From: Polaromonas sp. SP1 | GTDB lineage: Bacteria; Pseudomonadota; Gammaproteobacteria; Burkholderiales; Burkholderiaceae_C | Direction: 5' to 3' | DNA length: 64,000 bases | NCBI RefSeq assembly: GCF_003711205.1 | Contig: NZ_CP031013.1 | Location: 4,382,501 to 4,446,500, forward strand | Part shown: in pieces, positions 8,766-16,916 of the stretch | Layout: each line of letters starts with the position of its first letter | Position numbering within the stretch: the stretch's first letter is position 1 | Position numbers and translations under genes: made by a program | Notes under the pieces: generated by a model | What the model was told of the DNA's origin: nothing | The model's input: the letters and a program-made list of their open reading frames with translations, nothing else | Databases searched by the model: none

Positions 8766-9660
8766 GCACGGAGCCCACCAGCGCGACGCCGAACTCGCGC
8801 AGGCTGTGGGTGAAGCGCGTCATCTGCGGCACCGAGCTCTCGTTCTGCCGCGCCACCACCAGGGCAGCGCCCGCACGCACCGCCACCGTATGGGCGTCGG
8901 CGCATTCGCTGGCCGGCGGGGTGTCGATGATGATGATGTCGAAATCCTGGCCCAGCGACTGCAGCAGCCTTGAAAACTCCTGCCGGCCCAGCAACTCCTG
9001 CGGGTTGGGCGGGATGACGCCCGCCGGCAGTACCGACAAATCCTGCAGCGCCGCAACGCTCACAACCGCCTCCGGCCCGGCGCGGCCCGCCAGCATGTCT
9101 GACAGGCCCGCCCCTTTGCCGAGGTTGAACAGCAAATGCTGGCGCGGCGCCCGCATGTCCGCATCGACCAGCAAGGTGCGCTGACCCAGTTGCGAAAACA
9201 CGATCGCCAGGTTGGCCGCGATGTAGCTGCGGCCCTCTTTGGAACCGGCGCTGACGATGGCCAGGCCGCGGCGCTCGGCGCCGGTGTCGAACCAGCGCAG
9301 CATCAGCTGGCTGCGTAGCGCCCGCAATTGCTCGACGGGCTGGCTGTCGGGCTGGTAGGCCGCCACCAGCTCGCGGCTCAGGTTGCTCTCGCGGGCCAGG
9401 TAGGGATAGTCGAACTGGACCGACAGCGCAAAACGCACATCGTCATCCGTGAGCAGGCCCAGGGCCTTGCCGGAATCGCCAAACCGCGTGCCGCGGTCGC
9501 GCTGAAAGTGCAGGATGCGTTCGGCATCCAGCGGCGCCAGCCGGCCCGCATCCACCAGGATCGTACCCATGGAGCGGCCCGAGCCGGTAGCGGGTTTGCT
9601 GGGCACCGTCAGGGGAACGGGGCGCACCGCCGTCGTGTTGCTGCTGTTATTGATGTTCAT
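8752..9660 (-). CDS. epsG: Chain-length determinant tyrosine kinase EpsG-like (BY-kinase)
   Basis: A 302-residue cytoplasmic partner of the chain-length regulator. It has a Walker A-like loop SAGSKEGRSYIAANL (residues 137-151), a Walker A' motif TLLVDADMR (162-170) and a Walker B DIIIIDTPP (241-249). The P-loop lysine is replaced by Arg144. The N-terminal 120 residues resemble the GspE N-domain-like region of this subfamily (ILVDAGRLAPLDAERIL). No tyrosine cluster is present at the C-terminus, unlike Wzc, so autophosphorylation is uncertain. It follows epsF by 8 bases in the same operon. Confidence 0.87.
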   Translation of the reverse strand: MNINNSSNTTAVRPVPLTVPSKPATGSGRSMGTILVDAGRLAPLDAERILHFQRDRGTRFGDSGKALGLLTDDDVRFALSVQFDYPYLARESNLSRELVAAYQPDSQPVEQLRALRSQLMLRWFDTGAERRGLAIVSAGSKEGRSYIAANLAIVFSQLGQRTLLVDADMRAPRQHLLFNLGKGAGLSDMLAGRAGPEAVVSVAALQDLSVLPAGVIPPNPQELLGRQEFSRLLQSLGQDFDIIIIDTPPASECADAHTVAVRAGAALVVARQNESSVPQMTRFTHSLREFGVALVGSVLNDA

Positions 9661-9668
9661 GGCTATCC

Positions 9669-11054
9669 TCAGTTGCCTAGCGCCAGACGGCGGGGGCCCG
9701 AAAGCCGGGCGACTCCCGCGCTCGATGAGATGCTGGCCAGCACCGGCAGGCCCAGCATCTGCACCAGGTCTTCGGCAGACCGCACGCGGCGGTTGGCCAG
9801 CTCCAGCAGCAATGCGCAGGCCACACCCAGCAGCGTGCCGCCAAAGGCCGCTATCAGCAGGTTGACCAGCATCCTCGGGCTGGACGGGTTGACCGGCGGC
9901 ATCGCCACATTCAGGCGCACCACGTTGGTCTGGTTGGTCAGGCTTTGCAGGCGCGTCTGTGAGGCGCTCTGGCTGACGGCCTCGTAGGCGCGCTGCGCCG
10001 ACTCGACATCGCGGCGGTAGACATTCAGTTCGTCGCGCTGTTTGTTCAAGGCGAGAACCCGGGCTTTTTGCGCGCCGACGGCGCCCTGCAACTCGCGCTC
10101 CCTGTCCTTGCCAACGCGGTAAGTCGTCTCGATGGAGGCGTTGATGCGCGCCGTTTCACTGCCCAGCCGGCTTTTGAGGGCCGCCAGCTCGGACTCCGCA
10201 CGCTGGCGTTCGGGGTGGTTCTCGCCCAGGCGCACGCTGACTTCCTGCACCTTGGCCTCCTGCCGCGCCACGTCGGCCTTCAGGCCGTTGATCAGCGGGC
10301 TTTGCATGACCTCGGCGACCGTGTCGCCACGCGCGCCGCGCTTGCTCTGGCTGTCGGTGGTCTCACCCTGCACGGTGGTCAGCTGGGACGATATCTCCGC
10401 CAGCTTGGTGGTTTCATAGTCCACGCGCTCGTCGGTGCTGACAATGCCCGCTTTTTGCTGGTAATCCGACAGGCGGGCCTGGGCTTCCTCAAGCTTGGCA
10501 CGCGATGTCTTGGTCTGGGCATCAAACCATTCCGCGTAGATGCGGGCGGGTTCGGTCTTCAACGCCAGGTTGATCTCAAGGTAAGCCTGGGCAAAGGCGT
10601 TGGCGATGTTCGCGGCACCGTCCGGATCGCTGCCCTTGTAGGTGATGTTGATCACATTGCTTTCCCGTGCAGGCCGCACGTCCAGCCGCTTTTGCAGGGA
10701 ATCCGCCAGCCATGACTCGAGTGTCCCGCGGCCTTCCGTGGCTTCCAGCCAGCGGGCTTTGGCAGCCGGGTCTTCATCGAGCTTGAGCATTTTCACGACG
10801 CGTTGCGCGACACGGTCGCCGCCGATGATGTCGACCTGCGTGGCCATGTAGCTGGGCGCCACGACACCCTGCAAGGGCGCACCGCCGGCCACCGGGTCGG
10901 GCGAACGGATGTCCACCAGCACGGCGGTCTGGGCTGTGTATTTTTTGGGCAGGACCAGGCTGACCGCCAGCGCGGCGGACACCGCAAGCAGGAGGATCAG
11001 CAGGGCCACCCGGTAACGGGCGCGCAGGATCAGGAGGAATTGGTGGAGCGTCAT
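9669..11054 (-). CDS. epsF: Chain-length determinant protein EpsF (Wzz/PCP family)
   Basis: This 461-residue inner-membrane polysaccharide co-polymerase has an N-terminal transmembrane helix (VALLILLLAVSAALAVSLVL), a large periplasmic region with long coiled-coil-forming stretches (about residues 170-370) and a C-terminal helix near RMLVNLLIAAFGGTLLGVAC preceded by a Pro-rich motif (AMPPVNPSSP). It sets polymer length together with EpsG and the outer-membrane exporter EpsE. Being split from its kinase, it is the two-protein form. Gaps to both neighbours are short (8 and 21 bases). Confidence 0.9.
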   Translation of the reverse strand: MTLHQFLLILRARYRVALLILLLAVSAALAVSLVLPKKYTAQTAVLVDIRSPDPVAGGAPLQGVVAPSYMATQVDIIGGDRVAQRVVKMLKLDEDPAAKARWLEATEGRGTLESWLADSLQKRLDVRPARESNVINITYKGSDPDGAANIANAFAQAYLEINLALKTEPARIYAEWFDAQTKTSRAKLEEAQARLSDYQQKAGIVSTDERVDYETTKLAEISSQLTTVQGETTDSQSKRGARGDTVAEVMQSPLINGLKADVARQEAKVQEVSVRLGENHPERQRAESELAALKSRLGSETARINASIETTYRVGKDRERELQGAVGAQKARVLALNKQRDELNVYRRDVESAQRAYEAVSQSASQTRLQSLTNQTNVVRLNVAMPPVNPSSPRMLVNLLIAAFGGTLLGVACALLLELANRRVRSAEDLVQMLGLPVLASISSSAGVARLSGPRRLALGN

Positions 11055-11075
11055 GGGCAGTCCGTCTGGCGTAAA

Positions 11076-11981
11076 TTAAAAAAGGCTTTCGCGAACGTAG
11101 ATCACGTCCTCGGGGCGAACGGGGTCGGTCAGGTTCGGCGTGATTTCCACCACCTTGCCGGAGGCGTCGCGGCGGTGCAGCTTCAGGCGGTTCTGGCTGC
11201 CGCGCACGGTAGGCCCGCCGCCCTGGGCCAGCGCCTGCATCACCGTCATGCCGCGCTCAATGCGGTAAGGGCCTGGGCGCTGCGCCTCGCCGTAGATGTA
11301 GAACATGGGCGCCTTGTTGACGTAAAGCGTGTCCCCGCCGGCCAGCACGATGTCTTCGTCGGATTTGGCGTTCAGGAACAAGCCGGGAATGTCGATCACC
11401 CTGCGAAACGGCTTGCCCTCGCGCTGCCCGGTGACGATCAGCACGTCGTCGCCCGTCGCTGTGGTGCCGCCGGCGGCGGCCAGCATGTCGCTGACGCGGG
11501 TGTTGAAGGTCTCCAGCGGGAAGCGTCCCGGCCGGCTGACCTGTCCCAGCACCGCCACCTGGTTGCCGCGCACCTGGCGCAGCACGATGTTGACCTGCGG
11601 CACTTTTACGAAGCCGCCGCTGCGCAGGGCATCGGCGATCTTCCTCTCGGCCTCGGCAATCGTCAGCCCGCCGAGCTGCACGCTGCCCACCAGCGGATAG
11701 CTGATCACGCCGCTTTCCGACACACGCGCATCAATGGAAAGGTCGGGGCTCTGGTAGACCTGCACACCGATGGCGTCGCCGGCGCCCAGCCGGTAATCCT
11801 GGTTGTTCGGCACCGCAGGCCCTTGCGGCGCCGCGGCAGGCGCTGGCGCTGGCACTGCGGCCGTCGCCGCAGCTTGAAGCGATGGGGGTTGCGCCGTCTG
11901 CGCAAACATCGGCGTAGCGGCCACGCAGAACACGGCCGTCACAAGGTATCGGGTGATGGATTTCAAAGATAGTGGTTTCAT
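11076..11981 (-). CDS. epsE: Polysaccharide export outer-membrane protein EpsE (Wza-like)
   Basis: This secreted protein of about 301 residues has a signal peptide (MKPLSLKSITRYLVTAVF... ending at MFAQ), the polysaccharide-export domain (DYRLGAGDAIGVQVYQSPDL, VSESGVISYPLVGSVQLGG) and repeated SLBB-type beta-grasp segments (QVAVLGQVSRPGRFPLE, FYIYGEAQRPGPYRIERG). It forms the periplasmic or outer-membrane channel for the polymer. I use ATG 11981, preceded by an AGGCGA ribosome site. An upstream ATG at 12008 overlaps the epsL stop and only adds nine residues before the signal peptide. No obvious lipobox cysteine is seen. Confidence 0.9.
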   Translation of the reverse strand: MKPLSLKSITRYLVTAVFCVAATPMFAQTAQPPSLQAAATAAVPAPAPAAAPQGPAVPNNQDYRLGAGDAIGVQVYQSPDLSIDARVSESGVISYPLVGSVQLGGLTIAEAERKIADALRSGGFVKVPQVNIVLRQVRGNQVAVLGQVSRPGRFPLETFNTRVSDMLAAAGGTTATGDDVLIVTGQREGKPFRRVIDIPGLFLNAKSDEDIVLAGGDTLYVNKAPMFYIYGEAQRPGPYRIERGMTVMQALAQGGGPTVRGSQNRLKLHRRDASGKVVEITPNLTDPVRPEDVIYVRESLF

Positions 11982-12007
11982 CTTGTCGCCTTTCGGGGAA
12001 GCAGTCA

Positions 12008-13210
12008 TCAGAAGCTCGCATCGGCCGCCACGCCGAATGTGTTGCTCTTGTAGTCAAAGCCCGGCTGATTGGACTTGCGCCTGTCGCTCTGGACCGTCGC
12101 ACTCAGCTTGAGCGCACGCATGGCCTGCCACTCGACGGCCAGGGACAGCAGGTTGGTGGTGTCGCGGCGGCCGCTGTCGGCAAAGCCCGGCAGCGGGCCC
12201 TTGAAGTTGCGCGCGCCGTGGTCGTAGCGCAGGCGCACGGCCGTCTTTTCAGTGGCCTTCCAGGTCGGGGCGACAAAGAAGCGCCAGCCCTCGTAGTAGC
12301 TGGCGGTGGTGGTCTGGTAACTGCCCAGCTCGCGCACCACGCCGCCCGCCAGGCTGGTTTTGGGCGTGATGGCCCAGGCCGCATCGAGCTGGCCCGTGAC
12401 ACCGGAGAAGTCGCGTGCGCCCAAACCATCATGATTCCGGTCGAAATGCGCGACCTTGGCCCGCAGCGTGGTCTTTGCCGTGGGCGCCCAGTCGAAGCGG
12501 AACTCGTGCTCGCGGTCCGTGAAGCTGCCGGCGGCCACCGGCGACAGCACCCGCCCGGGGTATTCGCCCCTGCCGTCCCTGAACCGGTACGCCATCGACG
12601 TGCCGGAGGGATAGACATAGCGCACCCCCGCCTCGCCGCCATGGACTTTGGAATCCGCTTCGAAGGTGTTGGGCTGGCTGTTGGAACTGGTCCGCTCGAA
12701 CACGCCACCGACCAGGCGCCAGACGCCGTCGAGTTCATACTCCGCGTCAAAAATGGTGGATCGGTTGGTCCGGCGGTTGATCTGCCCGGTGCCCTGCACG
12801 TCGGCGTAGGTGTCCACAAACTCGCGCCTGTCCGTCGTCAGGTTGCCATGCAGCGCCGGCGTGAAGCTCCATCGCCACGCTGCGGCGTAGTTCAGGGCTG
12901 TGAAGTCCAGGTAGGAAAACCGGCTGTAGCGATGGTCTTCGATATTGGCGTCGAACTCGAACCGCTGCAAGCCATACGGTTTGTTGATCTTGAAACCCGC
13001 TGTCGTGACGGCGACTGTGTCATCGCGGTCGGGCGTTCCTATGACCGCTTGTGCGTTGGCGCTGTCCGACAGCCGGAACACATTGCTGTCATGCATCACG
13101 CTTTGGCCCGCCCTGAACTGCAGGGTGTCGAGCTCGTCAGCCTGTGCGGCCGGCGGCAGCAGGCCGAGCAGCAAGAGCGGAAGCGGCAGGAGTTTGTGGC
13201 GGGGATTCAA
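12008..13210 (-). CDS. epsL: EpsL-like outer-membrane beta-barrel of exopolysaccharide locus
   Basis: About 400 residues with a signal peptide (LPLPLLLLGLLPPAAQA) followed by many amphipathic beta strands (FDANIEDHRYSRFSYLDF, VRLRYDHGARNFKG) and a terminal aromatic residue (AADASF), consistent with an outer-membrane barrel of the EpsL type. Its exact role in export is unknown. The open frame extends to a GTG at 13243, but TTG 13210 has a GGAGA ribosome site and gives a normal signal peptide, so I prefer it. It lies between epsB and epsE in the operon. Confidence 0.8.
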   Translation of the reverse strand: MNPRHKLLPLPLLLLGLLPPAAQADELDTLQFRAGQSVMHDSNVFRLSDSANAQAVIGTPDRDDTVAVTTAGFKINKPYGLQRFEFDANIEDHRYSRFSYLDFTALNYAAAWRWSFTPALHGNLTTDRREFVDTYADVQGTGQINRRTNRSTIFDAEYELDGVWRLVGGVFERTSSNSQPNTFEADSKVHGGEAGVRYVYPSGTSMAYRFRDGRGEYPGRVLSPVAAGSFTDREHEFRFDWAPTAKTTLRAKVAHFDRNHDGLGARDFSGVTGQLDAAWAITPKTSLAGGVVRELGSYQTTTASYYEGWRFFVAPTWKATEKTAVRLRYDHGARNFKGPLPGFADSGRRDTTNLLSLAVEWQAMRALKLSATVQSDRRKSNQPGFDYKSNTFGVAADASF

Positions 13211-13229
13211 AGGGCAGTCTCCGTTCTTT

Positions 13230-14666
13230 TCAATAAGCCGCACCGTCCTTGAACACCAGGCGAATGGTTTTCAGGATGATGAAAAAATCAAGCTGCAGCG
13301 ACCAGTTGCGCAGGTAGTCGAGGTCACAGTCGATACGCGACTGCATCTTGTCCAGCGTGTCGGTCTCGCCGCGCTGGCCGTTGACCTGCGCCCAGCCCGT
13401 GATGCCGGGCCGGACCTTGTGGCGCACCATGTAGCCCTTGATGAGCGAGCGGTACATCTCGTTGTGCGCCACGGCGTGCGGGCGGGGGCCAACGATGCTC
13501 ATGCGGCCCTGCAGCACGTTGAAGAACTGCGGCAGCTCGTCCAGCGAGGTCTTTCGCAAAATGGCGCCCAGGCGGGTCACGCGCATGTCGTTCTTGCTGG
13601 CCTGCCGGATGGTGCCGCCGTCTTCGGTGACGGCCATGGAGCGGAATTTGTAGACCAGTATTTCTTCACCGTCCAGGCCGTAGCGGCGCTGCTTGAAGAT
13701 GACGGGGCCGGGCGAATCCAGCTTCACCATCAGTGCAATGACGGCCATGACCGGCAGGATCAGCAGCAGGATCAGCAGCGACAGCACGATGTCGCTGGCC
13801 CGCTTGAGCACGCCGTGAGCGCCGCGAAACGGTGTGTCGCATACCGAGATCACCGTCACGCCGCAGACCGTGTCGCTGCGGCCCTGGATCAGGTCGGTGA
13901 TGAACATGTCGGGCACAAAGTAGATCGATGCCGTGGTGTCCTTGAGGCCGTCCAGCACCTGCAGGATACGCGGCCTGGAGGCCATGGGAAGCGACAGGTA
14001 GATGAACTGGATGCGGTGCTGCTTGACGTAAGCCGGCAGGTCGTCGATTTTCCCGATCAGACGGTGGCCGTCCTGCCCGTCCTGTGCCGTCCTGCGCTCT
14101 TCACCGCGGTCGTCGAAAAAGCCCTTGAGGTCGATGCCCGAATAAGCGGAGCCGGCGATGTGCCCGGCCAGGGACACGCCCTGCTCGTTCATGCCGACAA
14201 TCACCGCGCCGCGCGGCGGGCCTTGCAGCTTCAGCAACTGCGGCGCCGCGGCCCTGAGCGCCAGGTGCGCGCCGATTTGGGCCAAGGGAGCCACCCACAG
14301 CCAGTGGCCCAGAACAGCCATGGAAAATTTGTGGAAGTACTCCGTGACGTAACCCGTCAGCAGCAGCAGGCCGGCAATCCATATCCAGTGAAAGGCGATC
14401 TTGAACAACACCTTCCACACCGGCAATCGCAACTGGGAACTGCCCGGGAAGGTCAGGGAAAAGACGATGAGCGACAGGATCAGGTAAGCCGGCCGCACCG
14501 AGCCCTCGTAGTAAAACGCCAGCCCCCACAGCGAGAACACCAGCACCAGCGGGTCCAGGCCGGCCTCGACGGCGGTGAAAAGGTGGCTTCGGCCCAGCCC
14601 CATGGAGCGGGGCTCGCGCTGGTTGAGCCATGCGGACGCTGAATTGAGTGGATTCGCTTCAGCCAT
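13230..14666 (-). CDS. epsB: Undecaprenyl-phosphate sugar phosphotransferase EpsB
   Basis: This 478-residue initiating enzyme for polysaccharide synthesis transfers a sugar-1-phosphate (glucose by family precedent) to undecaprenyl phosphate. It has four to five N-terminal helices, a CoA-binding-like central domain (RGAVIVGMNEQGVSLAGHIA), another helix (VLSLLILLLILPVMAVIALM) and the catalytic domain with GPVIFKQRRYGLDG, VYKFRSM, LRKTSLDELPQFFNVLQG, MSIVGPRPHA and VRPGITGWAQVNGQRG. It overlaps epsA by 8 bases. As the committed step it anchors the locus as lipid-linked, Wzx/Wzy-type assembly. Confidence 0.93.
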   Translation of the reverse strand: MAEANPLNSASAWLNQREPRSMGLGRSHLFTAVEAGLDPLVLVFSLWGLAFYYEGSVRPAYLILSLIVFSLTFPGSSQLRLPVWKVLFKIAFHWIWIAGLLLLTGYVTEYFHKFSMAVLGHWLWVAPLAQIGAHLALRAAAPQLLKLQGPPRGAVIVGMNEQGVSLAGHIAGSAYSGIDLKGFFDDRGEERRTAQDGQDGHRLIGKIDDLPAYVKQHRIQFIYLSLPMASRPRILQVLDGLKDTTASIYFVPDMFITDLIQGRSDTVCGVTVISVCDTPFRGAHGVLKRASDIVLSLLILLLILPVMAVIALMVKLDSPGPVIFKQRRYGLDGEEILVYKFRSMAVTEDGGTIRQASKNDMRVTRLGAILRKTSLDELPQFFNVLQGRMSIVGPRPHAVAHNEMYRSLIKGYMVRHKVRPGITGWAQVNGQRGETDTLDKMQSRIDCDLDYLRNWSLQLDFFIILKTIRLVFKDGAAY

Positions 14667-15447
14667 AGATGCTCACCCTTGTGACTTTGGACACCGCCTG
14701 TGCGCGGTTGAAGACATTGAGCTTCTGGAAGATGCGCTGCATGTGGTTCTTCACGGTGAAACCGCTGATGCTCAGGATGGCGCCGATCTCGGAGTTGGTT
14801 TTCCCCATGGCCACCCAGGCCATGATCTGGGTTTCGCGCTCGCTCAGGCCGCAGGCGTCATCTGCGGCCCCACGCAAAGGCGCCGCCGCCGGGCGCCGTT
14901 GCTGGGGCAAGGGGGCCATCTGTCGCAACGCGGCGTCCATGCTGGGCATCAGCATGCGGATGGCCATGTGAGCCGGTTCGGACGGGATGTCCTTTGCGCC
15001 CATCAAGACGTATACGCAGTCTTGCTGTGCCCTTTCGTCGTGCATCCCGTGGATCAACACGGAGCGCATGCCGCGCAAACTGCCGCTGAAGGAGCCCGGC
15101 AGACTCGCCTGGCCCAGGAGGTACTCGAATTCGCTGAAGTCCAGGCTGCAAGGCTGCCGGCCGGCCGCCAGCCACCGGTCGTGAAACTTTGCGAGCAGAA
15201 AAGGCAGGCCGTCGGTGCCGGCAGCGTAGGAGCGCGCCCCGGGCAACACAGACACGACGTCATGCTGGATGGCGCCCTCCTGGAAATTGCCCCAGCCCGC
15301 CAGCAGGATGTCGTGCGGAAGGAATGGCTGGACGTCGCCCTGCAGCCAGTCAAGCAGTTCGGCGTGCCGCGTGATGGTCGTGCCTTGTTCTATGAGCGCT
15401 GCATAGCGCGCTGAATCTTCGCTTGAAAGCGGAGTCTGGAACTTCAT
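14659..15447 (-). CDS. epsA: LuxR-type transcriptional regulator EpsA
   Basis: This 262-residue regulator has a C-terminal LuxR helix-turn-helix (CGLSERETQIMAWVAMGKTN, then SISGFTVKNHMQRIFQKLNV). The N-terminal 190 residues resemble the EpsA family ligand/response domain rather than a receiver, because no DD...D...K phosphoacceptor set is visible. As the first gene of the minus-strand eps operon it probably controls that operon and perhaps the divergent acyltransferase. The promoter region at 15448-15813 contains short dyads that could be its operators. Confidence 0.85.
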   Translation of the reverse strand: MKFQTPLSSEDSARYAALIEQGTTITRHAELLDWLQGDVQPFLPHDILLAGWGNFQEGAIQHDVVSVLPGARSYAAGTDGLPFLLAKFHDRWLAAGRQPCSLDFSEFEYLLGQASLPGSFSGSLRGMRSVLIHGMHDERAQQDCVYVLMGAKDIPSEPAHMAIRMLMPSMDAALRQMAPLPQQRRPAAAPLRGAADDACGLSERETQIMAWVAMGKTNSEIGAILSISGFTVKNHMQRIFQKLNVFNRAQAVSKVTRVSIYG

Positions 15448-15813
15448 GTCTGGATGTCACTTCCCTGTGTTTGTTTTGCGAACGCGCTGTGTGGCAGCGC
15501 TGCAGAACAGCTGATTGAGAATCAAACAGTTCGGCCGGGGGCGCAATGCGCAAGGCCGGACAGTTGATGTAGGAGATTGACGACTAAGTTTAGGGTTTCC
15601 CCGCTTGATTCATTTGACAAGCAGGGGTCGCATTCGTTGCAACAACGTAACAGCTGTGCGCTTGATGGCGGATGTTGTGCAAAGCGATACCGCTTGCAAC
15701 AGTTTGCTTTTCCCCGTGCCCAGGCTCACGCGGTGATTGATTACGCTCTCTCCCACGAACAGTTTTGCGTTCGTGATTTAGCACGCGCAAGCAAAGAGAG
15801 GACCCCGCATCCG
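15448..15813. promoter_or_regulatory. Divergent control region between epsA and the acyltransferase
   Basis: A 366-base gap without a convincing gene. An open TTG-started frame runs in from 15577 but is not family-like until 15814. Visible dyads are gcagcgctgc at 15494-15503, tgatt-gag-aatca at 15512-15524 and cgttg-caa-caacg at 15635-15647. These are candidate regulator sites. I could not fix -10/-35 boxes with confidence. Confidence 0.45.
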
Positions 15814-16824
15814 ATGACCGGTCAGAAAATGAAACGCAATCTTGAAGTAGATACCTTGAGGGGCATTGCGTGCGTCTTGCTAGTCCTGTTTCATGTGGTG
15901 GGAGACACACCGTCGACGGGCCTGCGCATCCCGGAAGGCCACTGGGTGCAGGTTGTGAACGAGGCGCTCGCCTATATACGCATGCCCTTGTTTTCCTTTA
16001 TCTCCGGCTATGTCTATGCGTTTCGCCCGTACCAGGGCAATGCGCCCGGTTTTGTCAAAGGCAAGGTGCGCAGGCTGCTGTTGCCGCTGATCACGGTGGG
16101 CACCCTTTTCGCCATCGTGCAGTCCGTGACGCCGGGCGCCAACAACTCCGTCGATCACTGGTGGCTGCTGCACATCGTGCCGGTGGGGCACTTCTGGTTT
16201 CTGGAGGCGCTGTTCATTGTCTTCCTGGTTGTGATCCTGCTGGAGCACTTCAAGGCACTGTCCACACCCGCCGGGTTTGCCGTGACGTGGGCGCTGAGCG
16301 CCGTGCTGTTCGATTACTTCAGCCCACCGAACTACTTCGCCGCCCAGGGCGCTGTTTACCTGCTGCCGTTTTTTCTGGCGGGCCTGTCCTGCAAGCGCTT
16401 CGAAATAAGCGGCCCTGTGGCGCGCGGCGCGGCGGCTGCGGCCTTTATCTGCGCCGCCACGGTGGCCATGCTGTTTCCGCAGTTCTCCGCGCAAGGAAGC
16501 TCCATCGCGGCGCTCGGCCTGGGTGTGTGCAGCGCCTTTTTGCTTTTGCGCAGCGGCTGGAGTTCGCGCTACCTCGCCTACGTCGGCTCTTATTCATTTG
16601 CGATCTACCTGCTGCACGTGTTCTTCACCGCGGCAAGCCGCATCGCCTTGAAGAAGCTGGGTATGACGGATACCTATGTATTGATGATGGCCGGCCTTGC
16701 CGCCGGCCTCATCGGCCCCATCGTCTCTGCCCTGCTGATCAGCCGGCACGCAGGGCTTAATCTGTGGCTGCTGGGCGTGACAGCCCCCAAGCCCAAACCC
16801 AAGGCTGCGGCAGCCCCGGCCTGA
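15814..16824 (+). CDS. Acyltransferase 3 family membrane protein
   Basis: A membrane O-acyltransferase of 336 residues. The N-terminus LEVDTLRGIACVLLVLFHVV has the conserved R and H, RMPLFSFISGYVYAF matches the SGF-type motif, and LVGHFWFLEALFIVFLVVIL-like helices follow, about ten in all. I use ATG 15814, with AGAGAGG 10 bases upstream. The longer open frame adds 79 unlike residues. Divergent from epsA, it probably acylates the exopolysaccharide or a related glycan, duplicating the function of the gene at 1881. The Pro/Lys/Ala tail is low-complexity. Confidence 0.87.
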   Translation: MTGQKMKRNLEVDTLRGIACVLLVLFHVVGDTPSTGLRIPEGHWVQVVNEALAYIRMPLFSFISGYVYAFRPYQGNAPGFVKGKVRRLLLPLITVGTLFAIVQSVTPGANNSVDHWWLLHIVPVGHFWFLEALFIVFLVVILLEHFKALSTPAGFAVTWALSAVLFDYFSPPNYFAAQGAVYLLPFFLAGLSCKRFEISGPVARGAAAAAFICAATVAMLFPQFSAQGSSIAALGLGVCSAFLLLRSGWSSRYLAYVGSYSFAIYLLHVFFTAASRIALKKLGMTDTYVLMMAGLAAGLIGPIVSALLISRHAGLNLWLLGVTAPKPKPKAAAAPA

Positions 16825-16916
16825 CAAAAACCGGCTTTCGCCCTCCGCGTTACTCCGCCTGACGGAAGTAACCTCCATGCGCTATAAAGGTACAACCTTT
16901 TACAGGACGACACCCT

